Source: Burkholderiales bacterium UBA2463
GTDB lineage: Bacteria; Pseudomonadota; Gammaproteobacteria; Burkholderiales; Burkholderiaceae_A
Reading direction: 5' to 3'
Length of the DNA stretch: 64,000 nt
NCBI GenBank assembly: GCA_002342295.1
Contig: DDPR01000010.1
Coordinates: forward strand, 76,239-140,238
This document shows, piece by piece, positions 9,536 to 18,552 of this stretch. The notes under the pieces are model-generated. The model was not told the origin of the DNA. It was given only the letters and a program-made list of their open reading frames with translations, and did not search any database. How positions within the stretch are numbered: the first letter of the stretch is position 1; each line of letters starts with the position of its first letter. Made by a program: the position numbers and the translations under genes.

Positions 9536-10552
9536 TCAGGCCATCTGGGCCAGAGCCGTCGACATCAATCGAGCCGTGATATCCACGATTGGAATGACCC
9601 GATCATAAGCCATGCGCGTGGGGCCAATCACGCCAAGAGTCCCCACGACGCGACCGTCCACCTCATAGGGGGCGGTCACGATCGAGAGCTCCTCTGCGGG
9701 CACCAGGTCGGAGTCACCGCCGATAAAAATCTGAACGCCGTGTGCGGACTCCGCGCTATCCAAAAGTCGCGCAATCATGGTCTTTTGCTCAAAGAGATCA
9801 AAGAGGTGCCGCAGACGCGAAAGGTCATCGGACCAGTCGCTGACATCCATCAATCGCCGCTCACCCGAAATCACAATCGACCCGCCCGGGGCGCTCAGCG
9901 CTGCACCGCCCTCCTCGACCGCGCGCATCATCAGTTGAGCGACATCACCCCGAAGCGTGGAAATTTCGGCGGCGAGGCGATGCCGGACTTCCTCGAGTCT
10001 CATGCCTGCGTAATTGGCGGTGAGGAAATTTCCGGCCTCCAAAAGATGTTCGGGCGAAAAGTCCTGCTCAACCTGGATGATGCGGTTGTGCACCTCGCCT
10101 TCCGAGGTCACCATGATGAGAAGCAGCCGACGATCGGCCAGCCTCAGAAACTCGATGTGACGAAAGGCTGCAGATCGGCGTGGGACGCTCACCACCCCCG
10201 CAAAACTTGAGAGACTCGATAGCAGCGAAGCGGCATGAGAGGCGACCCGACTCGGAGAGTCCACGGGGAGGCCCACGCCCAACGCGGCCGCCTGGGCTGC
10301 ATCCAGGGGTTGCACGGTGAGCAGAGAATCGACAAAGAGCCGGTAGCCCTTGGGTGTGGGAATTCGTCCGGCCGAGGTGTGCGGGCTCACAACGAGGCCC
10401 AACTCCTCGAGGTCAGACATGACATTTCGGATGGTGGCCGGGGAGAGGTCGAGACCCGAGAACTTTGAAAGAGAGCGCGACCCAACGGGGACTCCTTCGA
10501 CGATGTATCTCTCGATGAGGGTCTTGAGCAGGAGTCGGGAACGGTCGTCCAT
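9536..10552 (-). CDS. hrcA: Heat-inducible transcription repressor HrcA
   Basis: Represses chaperone genes by binding the CIRCE operator; its folding depends on GroEL, which makes it a thermosensor. The start chosen is the ATG at 10552 ([17 protein letters not shown]), giving 338 residues. A longer in-frame start at 10618 would add 22 non-conserved residues and run into nadK. The winged helix-turn-helix is visible in [20 protein letters not shown] and SDLEELGLV, followed by [10 protein letters not shown], the strongest HrcA signature. The only CIRCE found in the window lies before groES, about 41 kb away. Confidence 0.95.
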   Translation of the reverse strand: MDDRSRLLLKTLIERYIVEGVPVGSRSLSKFSGLDLSPATIRNVMSDLEELGLVVSPHTSAGRIPTPKGYRLFVDSLLTVQPLDAAQAAALGVGLPVDSPSRVASHAASLLSSLSSFAGVVSVPRRSAAFRHIEFLRLADRRLLLIMVTSEGEVHNRIIQVEQDFSPEHLLEAGNFLTANYAGMRLEEVRHRLAAEISTLRGDVAQLMMRAVEEGGAALSAPGGSIVISGERRLMDVSDWSDDLSRLRHLFDLFEQKTMIARLLDSAESAHGVQIFIGGDSDLVPAEELSIVTAPYEVDGRVVGTLGVIGPTRMAYDRVIPIVDITARLMSTALAQMA

Positions 10553-10607
10553 GGGCGTTATTGTAAAGAGGCTGACACAGGCGTAACGGATCAAAGCGTG
10601 TGATTTA

Positions 10608-11570
10608 ATGCTTCTCATGGAGACGGCCTATCAACGCCTAGCGGTCTTTGGCAGGCCCCAGACACCTGGGCTGGCTGAGCCTCTTTCCCTGCTGCTTGCC
10701 TGTCTCAAGCGGAGTGCCCCCCGCTCTACGGTGATGCTGGAGGCCGAGACGGCCGCAGGCCTCGAGGTTGCAGCCCCAGGGCCAGCCGTCTCTCAAGGGA
10801 CCTTCGAGACCATCGCCCCCAACTGCGACCTTGCCTTGGTGCTGGGTGGCGACGGCACCCTCATTTCCATCGCCCGCCGCCTCGCGCCCTTCGGTGTGCC
10901 CATCGTGGGTATTAATCTGGGACGCCTGGGGTTCATGACCGATCTCGACATCACGCGCCTTCAAGAGGACCTGCCGGGCCTGCTCACAGGCCGAGGCGTG
11001 CTCGAGGAGAGAGGGATGTTGTCGGTCTCGGTGATGCGACGACCCGGCGAAGGGCGCGCCTGGGAGAGGGTCTTCGAGGCAACGGCCCTCAACGACACCG
11101 TCATCAGTCGCGGAGCCATCAGCCGAATGGTTGGCCTCGATGTTTTTGTTGGCGGCCATTACGTGCAGACCCTCAGGGCAGATGGGCTCATTGTCTCCAC
11201 GCCCACAGGTTCGACCGCCTATGCCTTGTCCGCCTCGGGGTCCATCCTGCACCCGACGCTTCCTGCCGTCATTCTCGTGCCCGTTGCGCCCCAGGCCCTC
11301 TCCGCGAGACCGATCGTTCTGCCATGGGGAGAGGCTGTCACGGTGATGGTGAGTGATGGAGCTGGCACCGAGCTTCACTGTGACATGCAGACCCTCACAG
11401 CCCTCAAAGACGGTGACCGAATCGTCATTGAAAAATCTCCTCACCGCGCCCGCCTGCTTCACCCAGAGGGCTATGACTACTTCTCCATGCTCAGACGTAA
11501 ACTCCACTGGAGCTCGAACCCCGTTCATATCGGCCAACCCGACCCGCTCCTGCCCCCCGAAGCCAGCTAG
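10608..11570 (+). CDS. nadK: NAD kinase
   Basis: Phosphorylates NAD to NADP using ATP. The 320 residues contain the GGDGT motif (80-84) in [15 protein letters not shown], then [13 protein letters not shown], and the second conserved loop [17 protein letters not shown]. The start at 10608 could be replaced by the in-frame ATG at 10617. The gene is divergent from hrcA with a 55-base gap and is followed 3 bases later by recN, so nadK-recN is an operon. Confidence 0.96.
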   Translation: MLLMETAYQRLAVFGRPQTPGLAEPLSLLLACLKRSAPRSTVMLEAETAAGLEVAAPGPAVSQGTFETIAPNCDLALVLGGDGTLISIARRLAPFGVPIVGINLGRLGFMTDLDITRLQEDLPGLLTGRGVLEERGMLSVSVMRRPGEGRAWERVFEATALNDTVISRGAISRMVGLDVFVGGHYVQTLRADGLIVSTPTGSTAYALSASGSILHPTLPAVILVPVAPQALSARPIVLPWGEAVTVMVSDGAGTELHCDMQTLTALKDGDRIVIEKSPHRARLLHPEGYDYFSMLRRKLHWSSNPVHIGQPDPLLPPEAS

Positions 11571-11573
11571 TCG

Positions 11574-13235
11574 ATGCTGCGAACCCTCCTCATCCGAGAC
11601 TTCATTACGGTGACGTCTCTCGAGCTCGACCTCCAGCCTGGCTTTACCGTTCTTACTGGGGAGACCGGCGCTGGCAAGTCCATCCTTTTCGATGCCCTCG
11701 GCCTCCTGCTCGGTGATCGCGCCGACTCAGCCATGGTGCGCCCCGGCGCAGCACGGGCCGACATCTCCGCGGAATTCACGCCCTCTGAGCCCCAGCTCAC
11801 CCAGCTCGCCGAGCAGCTTGAGCAGTCCGGCCTAGAGGGCGTCGAAAACACCCTCATCTTGCGTCGCGTTGTCGAGTCCGGCGGTCGTTCACGTGCATGG
11901 ATCAACGGCCAGATGGCCAGCCTTACCCAGCTCAAAGACCTCGGTGAGATGCTCGTCAATCTTCACGGCCAGCATGCTCACCAGGCCCTTCTGAAACCCA
12001 ATGCGCAGCTGCGACTGCTGGATCATCAAGGAGGCCTGCTGGAGCAGGCCCTGAAAGTGCGCCAGGCCTATCAGGCCCTCAGCGCGGCAAAGAGCGCGCT
12101 GGACCGGGCCAGGGAGCAGGCAGGGGCCCTTGCGAGTATTCGTGAGCAGGCCCTCTGGCGCCTTCAAGAGATCGAGGCCCTCAAGATTCAGGCGGGCGAG
12201 TGGGAGGCACTCACGCTCGAACACAAACGCCTTTCCCATGGCGCAGAGCTCATCTCAGAGGCCGAATCTGCCCTCACCCTGGTTGAAGAGGGAGACCAGA
12301 GCCTTCTCGGCCAGGTTCAACGTCTGGCCAGTCGATTTTCTGGCCTCATGGCAAAAGACGAACGACTCAAACCCGTTCAAGAAACACTGGAAGCCGCTGG
12401 GATCCAGCTTGGGGAGGCTAGCTCCAATCTGTCGCGCTACCTCGACAAGGCCGATCTTGATCCCGAGCGGCTGGCCATCGTGGAGCGCCGAGTCGGTGAG
12501 ATCTTCGACCTCGCCCGAAAACTGCGTTGCCAGCCCGAGGCGCTACTTAATGAGCTGGAGGCTGCGCGCAACACGCTCGCCCAGACAGAGGCTGCAGCCG
12601 ACGTCGATGGGCTAGAGAAGACCCTCGACGCGGCCACTGCCCTCTTTCACTCGTTGGCAAACGAACTCTCAGGCGCGCGGCGAGTCGCCGCCCAAAAACT
12701 CTCCCAAGAGGTGTCAGGTTGGCTCAATGAGCTGGCCATGAAAGGGAGCAGCTTCGAGGTCGCCCTCGAGTCCCGAGACCAACCAGCCGCCCACGGCCTG
12801 GAGGACGTGGTTTTCATGCTCAACCACCAAGGACAAGAGAGGGGCCAACCCGTTGCCAAAATTGCCAGTGGTGGCGAGCTCTCGCGGGTCAGTCTGGCCA
12901 TCGCCGTGGTCGCCGCCCAGGCCACGGATGTTCCCACCCTGCTCTTCGATGAAGTGGACGCGGGCATCGGCGGCAACACGGGCCATGTGGTCGGTCGACT
13001 GCTCCGAACGCTGGGCGAATCGCATCAGGTCCTTGCCGTAACTCACCTCCCACAGGTGGCCAGCCGAGGCCATCAACACCTCCAGGTTCGAAAGGATCTT
13101 CACTCAGGGCTCCCAACCAGCGAGGTCATCGCGCTGCATGGGGACGCCAGAGCCGCAGAGGTTGCTCGCATGCTCGGCGATGAGGGCCTCGAGGACCGTT
13201 CGCTCGAGCTTGCGAAAGAGCTACTGAGCCTTTAG
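11574..13235 (+). CDS. recN: DNA repair protein RecN
   Basis: SMC-like ATPase acting in double-strand-break repair. The 553 residues have the Walker A GETGAGKS at 29-36, a long helical coiled-coil middle (about 150-370), the ABC signature ASGGELSRVSLAIAV and the Walker B TLLFDEVDAGIGG near the C-terminus, with VLAVTHLPQVASRGHQH after it. It lies 3 bases after nadK. Its 3' end overlaps the convergent dapB by 15 bases. Confidence 0.96.
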   Translation: MLRTLLIRDFITVTSLELDLQPGFTVLTGETGAGKSILFDALGLLLGDRADSAMVRPGAARADISAEFTPSEPQLTQLAEQLEQSGLEGVENTLILRRVVESGGRSRAWINGQMASLTQLKDLGEMLVNLHGQHAHQALLKPNAQLRLLDHQGGLLEQALKVRQAYQALSAAKSALDRAREQAGALASIREQALWRLQEIEALKIQAGEWEALTLEHKRLSHGAELISEAESALTLVEEGDQSLLGQVQRLASRFSGLMAKDERLKPVQETLEAAGIQLGEASSNLSRYLDKADLDPERLAIVERRVGEIFDLARKLRCQPEALLNELEAARNTLAQTEAAADVDGLEKTLDAATALFHSLANELSGARRVAAQKLSQEVSGWLNELAMKGSSFEVALESRDQPAAHGLEDVVFMLNHQGQERGQPVAKIASGGELSRVSLAIAVVAAQATDVPTLLFDEVDAGIGGNTGHVVGRLLRTLGESHQVLAVTHLPQVASRGHQHLQVRKDLHSGLPTSEVIALHGDARAAEVARMLGDEGLEDRSLELAKELLSL

Positions 13236-14036
13236 GCCAAGCACATCCTGCATGTCATAGAGGCCCGGTGCTGCCTCGCGCAGAAAGCTTGCCGCCCTCA
13301 GGGCGCCCTGCGCGTACGTGGCCCGAGAGGACGACCGATGGGTCAACTCGATTCGCTCGCCCATTCCAGCAAACAGCACCGTGTGATCACCCACAATATC
13401 GCCGCCCCGAATGACAGAGAAGCCAATCTCGGAGTCCGTCCTTGCGCCGGTATGCCCCTGCCGCGAATAGACTGCGTCATGCTCGAGACGTCGTCCACTG
13501 GCTCGAGCCGCAACCCGGCCCATCTCGAGCGCTGTGCCGGAGGGCGCATCCACCTTTTGGCGATGATGGGCCTCGATGATCTCAATGTCATAGCCCGTCT
13601 TGAGGGCGTGGGCTGCCGTCTCAACAAGTCTTAGCAGGAGGTTGACGCCCACACTCATGTTGGGCGCAAAGACCAGAGGCTGCCGTTTGGCGAAGTCGTG
13701 TACGCGAGAGAGCCCCTGCGCATCAAATCCTGTGGTGCCAAGCACCAGACGAACGCCATGGCGCTCACAGGCGTCCATGTACAAAAGACTCGCCTCCGGT
13801 CGGGTGAAATCGATAAGCACATCGACTCCCGCGAGCCCCGCGAGGTCTTGGGTGATCAGAACTCCACTGGACTCTCCGAGCAGGCTGCCAGCATCACGGC
13901 CCAACATGGGGCTCTCGTCGCGATCAAGGGCCAGCGCAAGCGTGTGATGTGAAGATCGGAGCGTCTCCTGAATGAGGAGTTGGCCCATCTTTCCGGAGGC
14001 CCCAGTAACGGCTACACGCATGGAGGTCTGGCTCAT
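13221..14036 (-). CDS. dapB: 4-hydroxy-tetrahydrodipicolinate reductase DapB
   Basis: NAD(P)H-dependent reductase of the lysine/diaminopimelate pathway. The 271 residues show the dinucleotide-binding TGASGKMGQ (11-19), ending FAPNMSVGVNLL before the active-site segment EAHHRQKVDAPSGTAL, with the catalytic histidine pair at about 157-158 and Lys161. It follows bamE by 6 bases on the same strand; bamE-dapB beside a divergent fur is a common betaproteobacterial arrangement. Confidence 0.96.
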   Translation of the reverse strand: MSQTSMRVAVTGASGKMGQLLIQETLRSSHHTLALALDRDESPMLGRDAGSLLGESSGVLITQDLAGLAGVDVLIDFTRPEASLLYMDACERHGVRLVLGTTGFDAQGLSRVHDFAKRQPLVFAPNMSVGVNLLLRLVETAAHALKTGYDIEIIEAHHRQKVDAPSGTALEMGRVAARASGRRLEHDAVYSRQGHTGARTDSEIGFSVIRGGDIVGDHTVLFAGMGERIELTHRSSSRATYAQGALRAASFLREAAPGLYDMQDVLGLKAQ

Positions 14037-14042
14037 ACGAAT

Positions 14043-14444
14043 CTAGCGAACCGGGCGCATGGGGAGGAGCACATCACCGGACACTTGGGGCAGCTCGTCG
14101 CCCTCCCAGCGCACCAGACGATCCCCATCGAACTCCACAAAAAAACGTCGTCGGTCGCGGTCACCGCCACCCTTGCGCAGATCGAAGACATAGTCCCATC
14201 GATTTGCACGAAAGGGGTCAACCAGAAGGGGGGTGCCCAACACGGCCTTCACCTGCTCGCGCGACTGGCCCACCGAGAGCCGACCGGTCTGCTCTGCGGT
14301 AATGAAGTTGCCCTGGCCAATATCCGCCCGATACGGGGTCAACCACGAAGGGGGCTTTTCTCGAAAGTTGGTATAGGTTGAGCAGCCGCTGACCGCCAGG
14401 AGGCAGACTGCAGCAGCGAGGGTGAGGCGACGGGGCTGGGGCAT
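14043..14444 (-). CDS. bamE: Outer membrane assembly lipoprotein BamE
   Basis: Small lipoprotein of the Bam complex that inserts beta-barrel proteins in the outer membrane. The 133-residue precursor has a signal peptide and lipobox AVSGC with acylated Cys21; Ser at +2 is consistent with export to the outer membrane. The SmpA/OmlA domain is visible from [11 protein letters not shown] through [14 protein letters not shown] to [13 protein letters not shown]. It starts 44 bases from the divergent fur and precedes dapB by 6 bases. Confidence 0.93.
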   Translation of the reverse strand: MPQPRRLTLAAAVCLLAVSGCSTYTNFREKPPSWLTPYRADIGQGNFITAEQTGRLSVGQSREQVKAVLGTPLLVDPFRANRWDYVFDLRKGGGDRDRRRFFVEFDGDRLVRWEGDELPQVSGDVLLPMRPVR

Positions 14445-14475
14445 GGCGAACGACTTTTTCGAGTAAGAACCCCGC

Positions 14476-14481
14476 TATGAT
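14476..14481 (+). promoter_or_regulatory. Candidate -10 box of fur
   Basis: TATGAT lies 7 bases before the ATG at 14489. If used, transcription would begin at or one base before that ATG, giving a nearly leaderless fur mRNA. The complementary strand reads TATCAT and could serve bamE. No good -35 is seen, so support is weak. Confidence 0.3.
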
Positions 14482-14488
14482 AGTCCGC

Positions 14489-14932
14489 ATGCCCAATCAA
14501 GATGCGCTTGCCGCTGGAATCAAAAGCACGGGATTAAAGGTCACCATCCCTCGACTCAAAGTGCTTGCGCTCTTTGAGCAGTCTCAGACGCGACACCTCA
14601 GCGCGGAAGACGTCTACAAGAAACTCCTGGCCGAGGACCTCGACATCGGGCTGGCCACCGTCTATCGGGTGCTCACGCAGTTCGAGCAGGCGGGCATTCT
14701 GCTGCGCTCAAACTTCGAGTCGGGTCGCTCTGTTTTTGAGCTCAATGCGGGCCATCATCACGACCATCTCGTCTGTTTAGATTGCGGCCGTGTGGAGGAG
14801 TTTGTCGACGAAGAGATTGAAGCGCGCCAGCAAAAGATTGCGCGTGATCGTGGCTTCTCACTGGAGGACCATGCCCTCTCGCTCTACGGCCACTGCAAGA
14901 AAAAGAACTGCGCCTATCGCCACACCGATTAG
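14489..14932 (+). CDS. fur: Ferric uptake regulator Fur
   Basis: Iron-responsive repressor. From the ATG at 14489 the protein has 147 residues, starting [19 protein letters not shown] like other proteobacterial Fur proteins. An in-frame ATG at 14477 adds four residues but lies inside a -10-like TATGAT. The winged helix has [19 protein letters not shown] as the recognition helix. Metal-binding residues are HHHDH (89-93), the C96-x2-C99 pair and C136/C141 near the C-terminus. It is divergent from bamE. Confidence 0.95.
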   Translation: MPNQDALAAGIKSTGLKVTIPRLKVLALFEQSQTRHLSAEDVYKKLLAEDLDIGLATVYRVLTQFEQAGILLRSNFESGRSVFELNAGHHHDHLVCLDCGRVEEFVDEEIEARQQKIARDRGFSLEDHALSLYGHCKKKNCAYRHTD

Positions 14933-14961
14933 GTCGGGCGGGCCGGTCTCTTGTCCGCCCG

Positions 14962-17199
14962 CTAACGAAGTCCAGCCGACCTGAGCGCGTCGACCACCTC
15001 GCTGCTGCTCAGCCACTCCGAGAGCACGATCGGCGTGCCCCCGCCGGCCGGATAGACCACATAGAGCGGAACGCCGCTTCGCCCGAACCCACTCAGGGCC
15101 CGCGTAATTTCTGGGTCCTCGCGCGTCCAATCGGCCCGCAGAGCAAGGGCTTTTGGATTGGCAAGAAGACCTGCAACCGGCTGAGTTCGAAGCACGCGCG
15201 CCTTATTCACCTGACAGCTGATGCACCAGGCTGCAGTGAAGTCCACGAAGACCACCTGACCCCGGGCAGCCGCCTGTTCAGCAAGGCCCGGTGCCCACTG
15301 CTTCCAGACCGCCTCGTCGGACAAGGTCGCGGAACCGGACTGCGTGGTCAAGGGGGCTGCAGATATCTGGGCTGCAGATATCTGGGCTGCAGACCGCAGA
15401 CCCGCAGCCACCAAAACAAGCAAAACCAGGATGCTGATCCATGCGGCCCGCGCGGAACGCGAGTCACTGAGAGAGGGCTGAACAAATCGACCCCAAAGCA
15501 AGAGGGCAAGCGCCAGAGCGAGACAGCTCAGGAGCAGGGGTAGGACTGACGCGGAGCCATTCTGCTCAGCCAGAACCCAGGCCAGCCAGGCCACGGTTGC
15601 GAGCATGGGAAACGCGAGGAGCATGCGAAAGGTCTGCATCCATGGACCGGGGCGAGGAAGCCGCGCAAGGGCTGCGGGCCAGAGCGAGAGGAACACAAAG
15701 GGCGTTGCGAGCCCAAGACCGAGAACCAGGAAAACGAGAAAGGTCTGTAGCAGGGGTGCCGTCAGTGCAAAACCTAGCGCGCTGCCCATAAAAGGAGCCG
15801 TGCAGGGGGAGGCCACCAGCACCGCAAGCGCGCCCGAACCGAAGGCGGCGAGGGGCCCTTCACCCCGGTCGAGCGACCCAAGCCTCGTGAGTGACATGCC
15901 CACCTCAAAGACACCCAAAAGATTGAGCGCGATGGCCACAAACAAAAGGGCGAGGGCGCCAACCACCCACGGATCCTGGAGCTGAAATCCCCAGCCAATG
16001 GCCTGGCCTGCAGAGCGCAACAGCAGCAAGAGACCAGCGAGTGCGCACATAGAGACCAGAACACCCAGTGTAAAAAACAGAGCGGCCCGCCAGGCACCTC
16101 CCCCATGAGCACGATGCTGCGTCAACGAGAGCACCTTCAGACCGAGCACCGGAAACACGCAAGGCATCAGATTGAGAACAAGTCCCCCAAGAAAGGCGAA
16201 GCCCAGTGCCAGCCCCAAGCTCGAGGCAGAGGTGCCCGCGCCCGCAGGCACGTTGGCGCTGGCCTGCTGCGCGGTCACGCCCTCGGAGATCAGCTCGAGA
16301 GCCTGAGGGGGCGGGGCGCCTGATCGGAAGGCGAGCGCGAGGCCAGGGCTCTCAGGTCCGAACTCGGAGAGACGCCACAGAGCAGAGAGCGTCTGACTGC
16401 CGCCCAGGGCCCGAAGACCTGCGGAGGGGTGGTCCGCAAGCGACATCTCAAGCAACCAGCCGGAGGCCGTTCGGTAGAGTCGCTGCGGAGCAGACGGGTT
16501 GATCAGCCCCTCCACCTCCGCAAACATATAGCCGCCGCGGTCGATCGCTGGAGCGTCAGCCCACAGGCGCAGGCGCTTGGCGCTCTCATCAAGAGAAAAC
16601 CCCGCGGCTCGCATGGAGGCTGGATGCGGCAACCCCCCCTTAAAGCGAGACCAGATCTCCGAGTCTGAGGGGCCCCCGGTGAGGACGAGGGGTCTGGAGA
16701 GCGTTGCCTCCCCTGGAATACAGATGTCCTTGCAGATCAGCCAATTCGCCTGCAGAACAAGGCGATTGGACGCATCTCGCACACCCTTGGGCAGGCGAAC
16801 CTGAGCGCCAAGGTATGCGACGCCCTCGAATCCATAACTCGCCAGCGGCCCGACGGCAATTCGACGGGGGCTCGGCCAGGCCCTCTGAATCACAGAAAGC
16901 GGCTGACCATCCAGAGAAAAGCGCAGTTCAGTTGGTCGACCCGAGTCCCCCGGATTCTTCCAGTAGGTATGCCAGTGGGGCTCGTGGCTTAGCTCCACCA
17001 CGGCCCAGATGAGATCGGGCGCATCGCTGGGATCTCGGTGAAGGGAGAGCGCAACACTCACCGGACCCACCTGCGCCTGAGCGGGCGCAGCAGCACCCGA
17101 GGACTCCGACTGCAGTCGCTCCAACAAACCCTGCGCGATCGAGGGGGCCTGGAGGATCAGGCCCAGAAAGAGGCCGAGGAGCGCACGCTGAATCTTCAT
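14962..17199 (-). CDS. dsbD: Thiol:disulfide interchange protein, DsbD/ScsB family
   Basis: Carries electrons from cytoplasmic thioredoxin across the inner membrane to periplasmic disulfide-handling and cytochrome c maturation proteins. The 745 residues give a signal peptide (MKIQRALLGLFLGLILQA), a periplasmic alpha domain with the pair in WLICKDICIPGEA, an eight-helix membrane domain with conserved Cys in LNLMPCVFPVLGLK and LVASPCTAPFMG, and a C-terminal thioredoxin domain with CISC in FTAAWCISCQVNKARV. The linker before the thioredoxin domain holds a duplicated AAQIS unit. It is longer than E. coli DsbD, and its N-terminal domain looks more like the ScsB/DsbD-alpha group. Divergent from the next gene by only 23 bases. 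Confidence 0.9.
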   Translation of the reverse strand: MKIQRALLGLFLGLILQAPSIAQGLLERLQSESSGAAAPAQAQVGPVSVALSLHRDPSDAPDLIWAVVELSHEPHWHTYWKNPGDSGRPTELRFSLDGQPLSVIQRAWPSPRRIAVGPLASYGFEGVAYLGAQVRLPKGVRDASNRLVLQANWLICKDICIPGEATLSRPLVLTGGPSDSEIWSRFKGGLPHPASMRAAGFSLDESAKRLRLWADAPAIDRGGYMFAEVEGLINPSAPQRLYRTASGWLLEMSLADHPSAGLRALGGSQTLSALWRLSEFGPESPGLALAFRSGAPPPQALELISEGVTAQQASANVPAGAGTSASSLGLALGFAFLGGLVLNLMPCVFPVLGLKVLSLTQHRAHGGGAWRAALFFTLGVLVSMCALAGLLLLLRSAGQAIGWGFQLQDPWVVGALALLFVAIALNLLGVFEVGMSLTRLGSLDRGEGPLAAFGSGALAVLVASPCTAPFMGSALGFALTAPLLQTFLVFLVLGLGLATPFVFLSLWPAALARLPRPGPWMQTFRMLLAFPMLATVAWLAWVLAEQNGSASVLPLLLSCLALALALLLWGRFVQPSLSDSRSARAAWISILVLLVLVAAGLRSAAQISAAQISAAPLTTQSGSATLSDEAVWKQWAPGLAEQAAARGQVVFVDFTAAWCISCQVNKARVLRTQPVAGLLANPKALALRADWTREDPEITRALSGFGRSGVPLYVVYPAGGGTPIVLSEWLSSSEVVDALRSAGLR
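15356..15393 (-). repeat. 15-base tandem repeat inside dsbD
   Basis: The unit GCTGCAGATATCTGG is present in two perfect copies (15356-15370, 15371-15385) plus 8 bases of a third. It encodes AAQIS-AAQIS-AA in the linker before the thioredoxin domain, so a change in copy number would keep the frame. Confidence 0.9.
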
Positions 17200-17222
17200 G
17201 CCCGACTTGATACCATGGAACG

Positions 17223-17432
17223 ATGGTTCGCGAAGACTTTGACGCCCTGCATGAACGCCTGCTTGCGTTGTCCGATGTCATTCGCGGCCTGCGTCAAGAA
17301 AACTCGGACCTGCGCCATGCGCTTGCGACCACCGAGGCCAAGACAAGAGACGCAAACAACAGAATTCAGGAGGCCAGCGAGCGCCTAGAGCGGCTCCTGG
17401 CCGACAGCGCCGCAGTCGACAACCATGGCTGA
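17223..17432 (+). CDS. Small coiled-coil protein, ZapB-like, upstream of zapA
   Basis: A 69-residue, highly charged and almost wholly helical protein with heptad-like spacing of Leu/Ile (FDALHERLLALSDVIRGL, then SERLERLLAD). Small coiled-coil genes of this type are regularly found directly before zapA in gamma- and betaproteobacteria (TIGR02449-like); a role at the division septum is inferred from that context, not shown. Its stop overlaps the zapA start by 8 bases, indicating translational coupling. The ATG at 17223 is only 23 bases from the divergent dsbD start. Confidence 0.7.
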   Translation: MVREDFDALHERLLALSDVIRGLRQENSDLRHALATTEAKTRDANNRIQEASERLERLLADSAAVDNHG

Positions 17433-17736
17433 AACCATCGACGTTCAAATTCTTGACCTGCCTTACAAGCTCTCTCACGAGCCCGATGAGAAAGCACTCC
17501 TCCTAGAATGCGTGGCGCTCGTCGATGCGCGCATGCGGCAGATCAAGCAGTCCGGAAAGGTTCAGAGTGTTGACCGTATCGCTGTCATGGCTGCACTCAC
17601 GCTCGCTCGCGAGATGCTCTCCGCCACTGCGGCGCCAGGAGCGGGCATCACCACAGCGGACATCAAAGGCCGCCTGAGAGACATGATCGCCATTGCCGAT
17701 CAGGCTCTGGCCCCGCAAGAAAAATTGTTCGACTGA
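17425..17736 (+). CDS. zapA: Cell division protein ZapA
   Basis: FtsZ-associated protein that promotes Z-ring bundling. The 103 residues have the ZapA pattern: an N-terminal beta-rich head (ETIDVQILDLPYKL), the LLECVALVDARMRQIKQSG helix, and RIAVMAALTLAREML followed by a C-terminal helix. It overlaps the preceding coiled-coil gene by 8 bases and is followed 3 bases later by the TauE/SafE gene. The 6S RNA gene that often follows zapA in proteobacteria cannot fit here. Confidence 0.9.
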   Translation: MAETIDVQILDLPYKLSHEPDEKALLLECVALVDARMRQIKQSGKVQSVDRIAVMAALTLAREMLSATAAPGAGITTADIKGRLRDMIAIADQALAPQEKLFD

Positions 17737-17739
17737 TCC

Positions 17740-18549
17740 TTGTCTCTCACTGACCTCACTCTTCTGCTTGAGCTTCTGGCTCTTGGAGCTGCCACGGGGT
17801 TTCTGGCCGGCCTCTTGGGAATCGGGGGGGGCATGACCATGGTGCCGTTTCTCACGATGCTCTTTACCGCGAGGGGCTTTCCCCCCGACACCATTGTGAA
17901 GACAGCAATTGCCACCTCGCTCTCCACCATCCTCTTTACATCCATCTCGAGTGCTCGCGCCCACTTCAAGCGGGGAGCGGTACGCATAGACCTGCTGAGG
18001 TTGATGGGCGTCGGGGCCTGTATCGGCACCTTTATTGGCGCTCACTTTGCCGGGGCACTCAAAGACAGTGCGCTGGCCGCGTTCTTCGCCCTGTTCGTAG
18101 GTTACTCAGCGCTGCAGATGCTCCGGGGGAAAAAACCAAAGCCGGGCCGCGACACGCCAGGGCCCATCGTATTGGGCATTGTGGGTGGGGGCATCGGGCT
18201 CATCTCAAGCCTGCTGGGCGCAGGCGGGGGCTTTATCACCGTGCCCTTCCTCACCTGGTGCAATGTCACCATGCATCAGGCCGTGGCAACCTCTGCGGGA
18301 CTGGGCTTTCCCATTGCCCTGGGGGGCCTCGTGGGCTACATCATCGCGGGCGCGCACCTTGAGCACCTGCCGCCCGGGAGCCTCGGTTTTATCTACCTTC
18401 CGGCCCTGGTCATCCTGTCGGTGGCATCGGTGCTTATGGCACCCGTGGGGGCCCGAACCGCCCATGCAATGAAGGTCGACAGCCTCCGTCGGGTCTTCGC
18501 AGTGCTCCTGCTGGGCCTTGCGGCTTATATGCTGACGCGGGCCTTCTAG
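17740..18549 (+). CDS. TauE/SafE family membrane transporter
   Basis: Polytopic inner-membrane protein of 269 residues in the sulfite-exporter TauE/SafE family (old DUF81). The duplicated family signature is visible: FLAGLLGIGGGMTMVPFL in the first half and ISSLLGAGGGFITVPFLTW in the second. Seven to eight hydrophobic segments can be counted. Family members export sulfite, sulfoacetate or other organosulfur anions; the substrate here is unknown. The start is TTG at 17740, 3 bases after the zapA stop. The adjacent crotonase-fold gene converges with a 3-base gap. Confidence 0.88.
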   Translation: MSLTDLTLLLELLALGAATGFLAGLLGIGGGMTMVPFLTMLFTARGFPPDTIVKTAIATSLSTILFTSISSARAHFKRGAVRIDLLRLMGVGACIGTFIGAHFAGALKDSALAAFFALFVGYSALQMLRGKKPKPGRDTPGPIVLGIVGGGIGLISSLLGAGGGFITVPFLTWCNVTMHQAVATSAGLGFPIALGGLVGYIIAGAHLEHLPPGSLGFIYLPALVILSVASVLMAPVGARTAHAMKVDSLRRVFAVLLLGLAAYMLTRAF

Positions 18550-18552
18550 GGC

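Noticed and set aside
10553..10618. Longer HrcA start at 10618.
   Set aside because: The added 22 residues are not HrcA-like and overlap the nadK start; MDDRSRLLL at 10552 matches the family N-terminus.
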